Assembly (NCBI GenBank): GCA_938036545.1
Contig: CALHQJ010000011.1
Coordinates: 1-9,153 of the forward strand
Length of the DNA: 9,153 bases
From: an uncultured Clostridium sp.
GTDB taxonomy: Bacteria > Bacillota > Clostridia > Lachnospirales > Lachnospiraceae
Direction of reading: 5' to 3'
The notes beneath the pieces are model-generated. The model worked only from the letters and a program-made list of their open reading frames with translations. It was not told the origin of the DNA and did no database searches. Below, piece after piece: positions 6,692 through 9,153 of this stretch. Each line of letters begins with the position of its first letter. Within the stretch, counting starts at the first letter, position 1. The position numbers were made by a program, and so were the translations under genes.

Positions 6692-7504
6692 TCAGCCATG
6701 CAGAGATTCTGACAGAAAAAATGTTGAAAGCTTATATCCATGATCCATAGGTCCACGCCCTTTTCCCAGATCCAGCATGGCGGAAAGGGCGCCGGAAAGA
6801 TAGGACTTTGCATTGGCCACAGAGGTTTTCAAATCAAAGCCTTTAGCCAGATTGGCGGCAATGGCGCTGGATAAAGTACATCCGGTTCCGTGGGTATTGG
6901 GATTGGAGATGCGTTCACCAAAAAACCAGGTAAACTGTCCCTGGGAAACAAGCAGATCATTGGCGTCCTGAATCAGGTGGCCTCCTTTTAGCAGGACTGC
7001 GCAGCCGCAGTCCTGGCTGATTTTTTCTGCGGCGGTTTCCATATGCGCTTTATCAGTGATTGTCATGCCGGAAAGAACTTCTGCCTCTGGTATATTGGGA
7101 GTAATTACGGCAGCCAGGGGAAACAGCTGGTTTTTCAGGGAAGCAACAGCCTCTGACTGCATTAAGGCAGAACCGGATGTGGATACCATTACCGGGTCAA
7201 CGACAATGTTTTTAGCCTGGTAGAAAGATAGCCGTTCTGCAATTACATCAATCAACTGAGAATTGGAAACCATTCCGATTTTGACAGCGTCTGGATAAAT
7301 ATCAGTAAAAATCATGTCCAGCTGTTTTTTTAGAAATTCCGGAGACACTTCTAAAATCCCGTCGACGCCGGTAGTATTCTGAGCGGTAAGGGCAGTAATG
7401 GCGCTCATGCCGTAGACCCCGTTCATAATCATGGTTTTTAAGTCAGCCTGAATGCCGGCTCCGCCGCTGCAGTCGCTGCCGGCAATTGATAACACAGTTT
7501 TCAT
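6692..7504 (-). CDS. thiD: Hydroxymethylpyrimidine / phosphomethylpyrimidine kinase
   Basis: The 270-residue product is a ribokinase-fold enzyme that phosphorylates HMP and then HMP-P to give HMP-PP for thiamine synthesis (EC 2.7.1.49 and 2.7.4.7). Motifs seen: the N-terminal substrate loop GSDCSGGAGIQADLK (9-23), VKIGM (74-78), VVDPVM (101-106), TPNIPEAE (135-142), LLKGGH (171-176), and the anion-hole motif NTHGTGCTLSSA (203-214) with the GTGC turn. Length and motif order match complete bacterial ThiD. AGGAGG lies before the start, and the ATG overlaps the thiE stop by four bases (ATGA at 7501-7504), which implies translational coupling. It is the last gene of the thiM-thiE-thiD unit. No terminator is apparent between it and the converging permease gene. 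Confidence 0.95.
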   Translation of the reverse strand: MKTVLSIAGSDCSGGAGIQADLKTMIMNGVYGMSAITALTAQNTTGVDGILEVSPEFLKKQLDMIFTDIYPDAVKIGMVSNSQLIDVIAERLSFYQAKNIVVDPVMVSTSGSALMQSEAVASLKNQLFPLAAVITPNIPEAEVLSGMTITDKAHMETAAEKISQDCGCAVLLKGGHLIQDANDLLVSQGQFTWFFGERISNPNTHGTGCTLSSAIAANLAKGFDLKTSVANAKSYLSGALSAMLDLGKGRGPMDHGYKLSTFFLSESLHG

Positions 7505-8157
7505 TGCTTATCCTCCTGAGTCATTATCATTTGTTTTGCAAGATTTTTTAGTTCTCTGCATTCTGCTTCAATGTCTTTGGCACCAAAAATTGCACTTACT
7601 AAGGCAACGCCGTCTGCGCCGCTTCCGGACAGTTCCAGAATATTGGCTTTATTGATACCGCCAATGGCTACGACGGGGATGGACACGGCCTGGCAGATAG
7701 CCTGGAGAGTCTGAAACGGAAGAGGCCTGGCGTCGGTTTTTGTAGAAGTAGTAAACATGGCGCCTACGCCAAGATAGTCTGCTCCGCTTTTTTCTGCCTC
7801 TAAAGCCTCAGCCACGCTGTGGGCCGAAACGCCGATTATCATCTGATTTCCGACTAATTTGCGGACCTGGGAAGGGGACAGATCATCCTGGCCTACATGG
7901 ATTCCATCAGCCTGGCATTCCAGAGCGATTTCCACATTGTCATTAATAATTAATGGGGTGTTGTAGCGTTTGCATAACTCCTTAAGGGCTATGGCCTCTT
8001 CTAAAAATGCCTGCTTTTCAAGCCCCTTTTCCCGAAGCTGGATACAGGTTACCCCTCCCCTCAGGGCAGCTTCAGCCTGTTCGTAAAGACTTTGGCAGCC
8101 TGTCCAGGCCCGATCCGTTACTCCATAAAGAAGCATATAGTTTTTATCGCATTTCAT
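7501..8157 (-). CDS. thiE: Thiamine-phosphate synthase
   Basis: The 218-residue TIM-barrel enzyme joins HMP-PP with the thiazole phosphate to give thiamine phosphate and pyrophosphate (EC 2.5.1.3). Supporting motifs: QLREK (40-44), IIND (70-73, with the Mg-binding Asp), GIHVGQDD (85-92), the GVSAHS turn (109-114), TTSTK (136-140) in the pyrophosphate loop, and AIGGI (164-168) near the phosphate site. These match ThiE better than its relative TenI because the full set of substrate residues is present. The start has AAGGAG at a normal spacing. The gene overlaps the thiM end by 14 bases (8144-8157) and the thiD start by 4. It therefore sits centrally in a tightly coupled operon in which ThiM and ThiD supply its two substrates. 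Confidence 0.95.
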   Translation of the reverse strand: MKCDKNYMLLYGVTDRAWTGCQSLYEQAEAALRGGVTCIQLREKGLEKQAFLEEAIALKELCKRYNTPLIINDNVEIALECQADGIHVGQDDLSPSQVRKLVGNQMIIGVSAHSVAEALEAEKSGADYLGVGAMFTTSTKTDARPLPFQTLQAICQAVSIPVVAIGGINKANILELSGSGADGVALVSAIFGAKDIEAECRELKNLAKQMIMTQEDKQ

Positions 8158-8965
8158 AACGGGCTCCTTTCTCCAGAATTTCCGGATTCATGTTAAAAAC
8201 AGCATCAATAATATAGTTTCGATAAGAAGCATTACCATCCTGACTGGCCATGCGTTTTAGGGCCGTTTCACCTGCCAGCCCCATGGCGCATACGGCGGCA
8301 GCGGTAGCTTCTAACAGGCGGTTTGGAGAGGCGGCTGCAAATGCTGCAATCAGGGCAGAAAGCTGACATCCCGTTCCTGTGACGGAGGACATAAGAGGGG
8401 CGCCGTTGCGGATGCAGAAGGCAGAGGTTTCATTGCTTACCAGATCAATGGGGCCGGTAATGACGGTAACAGCTCCTGTTGCTCTGGAAAATTCCTTTGC
8501 AAAGCTGATAGCTTCTTCCAGGCGGCATTCTGTAATCTGGTCTGCCAGAGCGGCGTCTACTCCCTTTGTGCTTGCGGTTTTCAGGGCAAGAGACTTGATT
8601 TCAGACATATTTCCCCGAATTACAGAGAATTTGATTTCAGATAAAAGAGTAAAAGCCGTCTGGGTGCGGAACTGGGAAGCGCCTGCGCCTACCGGATCGA
8701 GTATGACGGGAATCCCTTTTTGATTGGCTTTTTTTCCAGAAAGAATCATGGATTCAATGGTTCTGCTGTTTAAGGTTCCAAGATTCAGGCAGAGTCCGCT
8801 GCAAAGAGAGGTGATTTCCGCAGCTTCCAGAGGATCATCAGCCATAATGGGAGATGCGCCGCAGGCCAGAAGAATATTGGCGCAGTCATTGGCAGTGATA
8901 TAATTGGTAATACTGTGGATAAGAGGATGGATACGTGATACATTATCCAAAATAGATTGAAACAT
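8144..8965 (-). CDS. thiM: Hydroxyethylthiazole kinase
   Basis: The 273-residue kinase phosphorylates 4-methyl-5-(2-hydroxyethyl)thiazole with ATP (EC 2.7.1.50), salvaging the thiazole half of thiamine. Visible family motifs: HSITNYITANDCANILLACG (17-36), ASPIMADDPLE (37-47), NLGTL (61-65), LDPVGAG (89-95), RGNMSE (117-122), and VTGTGCQLSA (195-204), whose GTGC turn forms the anion hole with C200. Length is typical. The start has AAAGGA ten bases or less upstream. It is the first gene of the operon and follows a TPP riboswitch-terminator leader, so its expression should fall when TPP is abundant. No thiazole- or pyrimidine-synthesis genes (thiG, thiC) lie in the window, so the locus shows salvage steps only. 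Confidence 0.96.
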   Translation of the reverse strand: MFQSILDNVSRIHPLIHSITNYITANDCANILLACGASPIMADDPLEAAEITSLCSGLCLNLGTLNSRTIESMILSGKKANQKGIPVILDPVGAGASQFRTQTAFTLLSEIKFSVIRGNMSEIKSLALKTASTKGVDAALADQITECRLEEAISFAKEFSRATGAVTVITGPIDLVSNETSAFCIRNGAPLMSSVTGTGCQLSALIAAFAAASPNRLLEATAAAVCAMGLAGETALKRMASQDGNASYRNYIIDAVFNMNPEILEKGARYEMR

Positions 8966-9004
8966 GGCATTTTCCTTTCTGATATCAGCTGGGAAGAGGA
9001 CAAG

Positions 9005-9031
9005 AAAAAAAGAGACGCCGGAAAGCGCCTC
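9005..9031 (-). terminator. Riboswitch-controlled Rho-independent terminator
   Basis: On the minus strand GAGGCGC (complement of 9025-9031) pairs with GCGTCTC (complement of 9012-9018) across a 6-base loop, with one G-U pair. A run of seven T (complement of 9005-9011) follows. It lies between the TPP aptamer and thiM, as expected for transcription control. The 5' arm contains an AGGAGG-like stretch, but thiM has its own AAAGGA site further on. Confidence 0.8.
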
Positions 9032-9052
9032 CTGTAAAAAATCCTGCTGTAA

Positions 9053-9140
9053 TGACTTCCTACGGCGGCATTATCCGCATCAGGTTAAGGGTCGAAGTTT
9101 GAGAACTTCCTCTCAGCCTGCCATTACAAGCTCCCCTGCT
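9053..9140 (-). ncRNA. TPP riboswitch (THI element) aptamer
   Basis: Read on the minus strand the segment has the THI-element order: GGGGAGC, a P2 helix (GCUUG/CAGGC), the invariant GGCUGAGAGG, a P3 hairpin (GAAGUU-CUCA-AACUUC), GACCCUUAACCUGAU, a P4 hairpin (GCGG-AUAAUG-CCGC), and CGUAGGAAG. These are the pyrimidine- and pyrophosphate-binding sequences of TPP riboswitches. It precedes thiM and a terminator, so TPP binding should favour termination. Oddities: no convincing P1 helix is visible, although the 5' flank is available to 9153, and UGUAAUG in the P2 region is perfectly complementary to CAUUACA just 3' of the aptamer. The promoter lies outside the window. Confidence 0.95.
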
Positions 9141-9153
9141 TTATTTGGTATCA

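Noticed and set aside
6757..6790. Inverted repeat GCCCTTT / AAAGGGC inside the 3' part of thiD, considered as the exporter terminator.
   Set aside because: There is no T-run after it on the plus strand, it lies within conserved-looking coding sequence, and the loop is long.

Overview
The window reads as a chromosomal segment of a Gram-positive anaerobe, most likely a Clostridia member such as a Lachnospiraceae. This is inferred from strong AGGAGG-type ribosome sites, a MacAB-like pump with no outer-membrane partner, a TPP riboswitch that ends in a Rho-independent terminator, and the styles of the Fic, oleate hydratase and thiamine genes. No rRNA, tRNA, CRISPR array, insertion sequence or phage gene is visible, and no gene-free stretch exceeds 300 bases.

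Layout. (1) Positions 1-491, plus strand: the C-terminal end of a Fic-family protein, with a 21-bp in-frame tandem repeat coding a charged linker. (2) Positions 501-3066, minus strand: a TetR-family regulator followed by oleate hydratase (ohyA), ending in a compound hairpin terminator. A perfect 17-bp palindrome lies between the two genes. (3) Positions 3228-6680, plus strand and divergent from the regulator: a three-gene MacAB-like exporter made of a membrane-fusion/adaptor protein, an ABC ATPase and an FtsX/MacB-type permease. (4) Positions 6692-8965, minus strand and convergent with the pump: thiM-thiE-thiD, three overlapping thiamine-salvage genes, preceded at 9005-9140 by a TPP riboswitch and its terminator.

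How they work together. ThiM phosphorylates the thiazole alcohol, ThiD makes HMP-PP, and ThiE joins the two into thiamine phosphate, under TPP feedback through the leader. In the middle block the regulator sits between a fatty-acid-detoxifying hydratase and a divergent exporter. The layout suggests, but does not prove, a fatty-acid or other membrane-stress response in which one regulator controls both an enzyme and a pump.

Most genes are recognisable families. The points most worth a second look are the ohyA/TetR/pump grouping, the palindrome upstream of ohyA, the TPP aptamer with no obvious P1 helix but a complementary P2-loop/3' flank pair, and the heptad repeats in the Fic tail.
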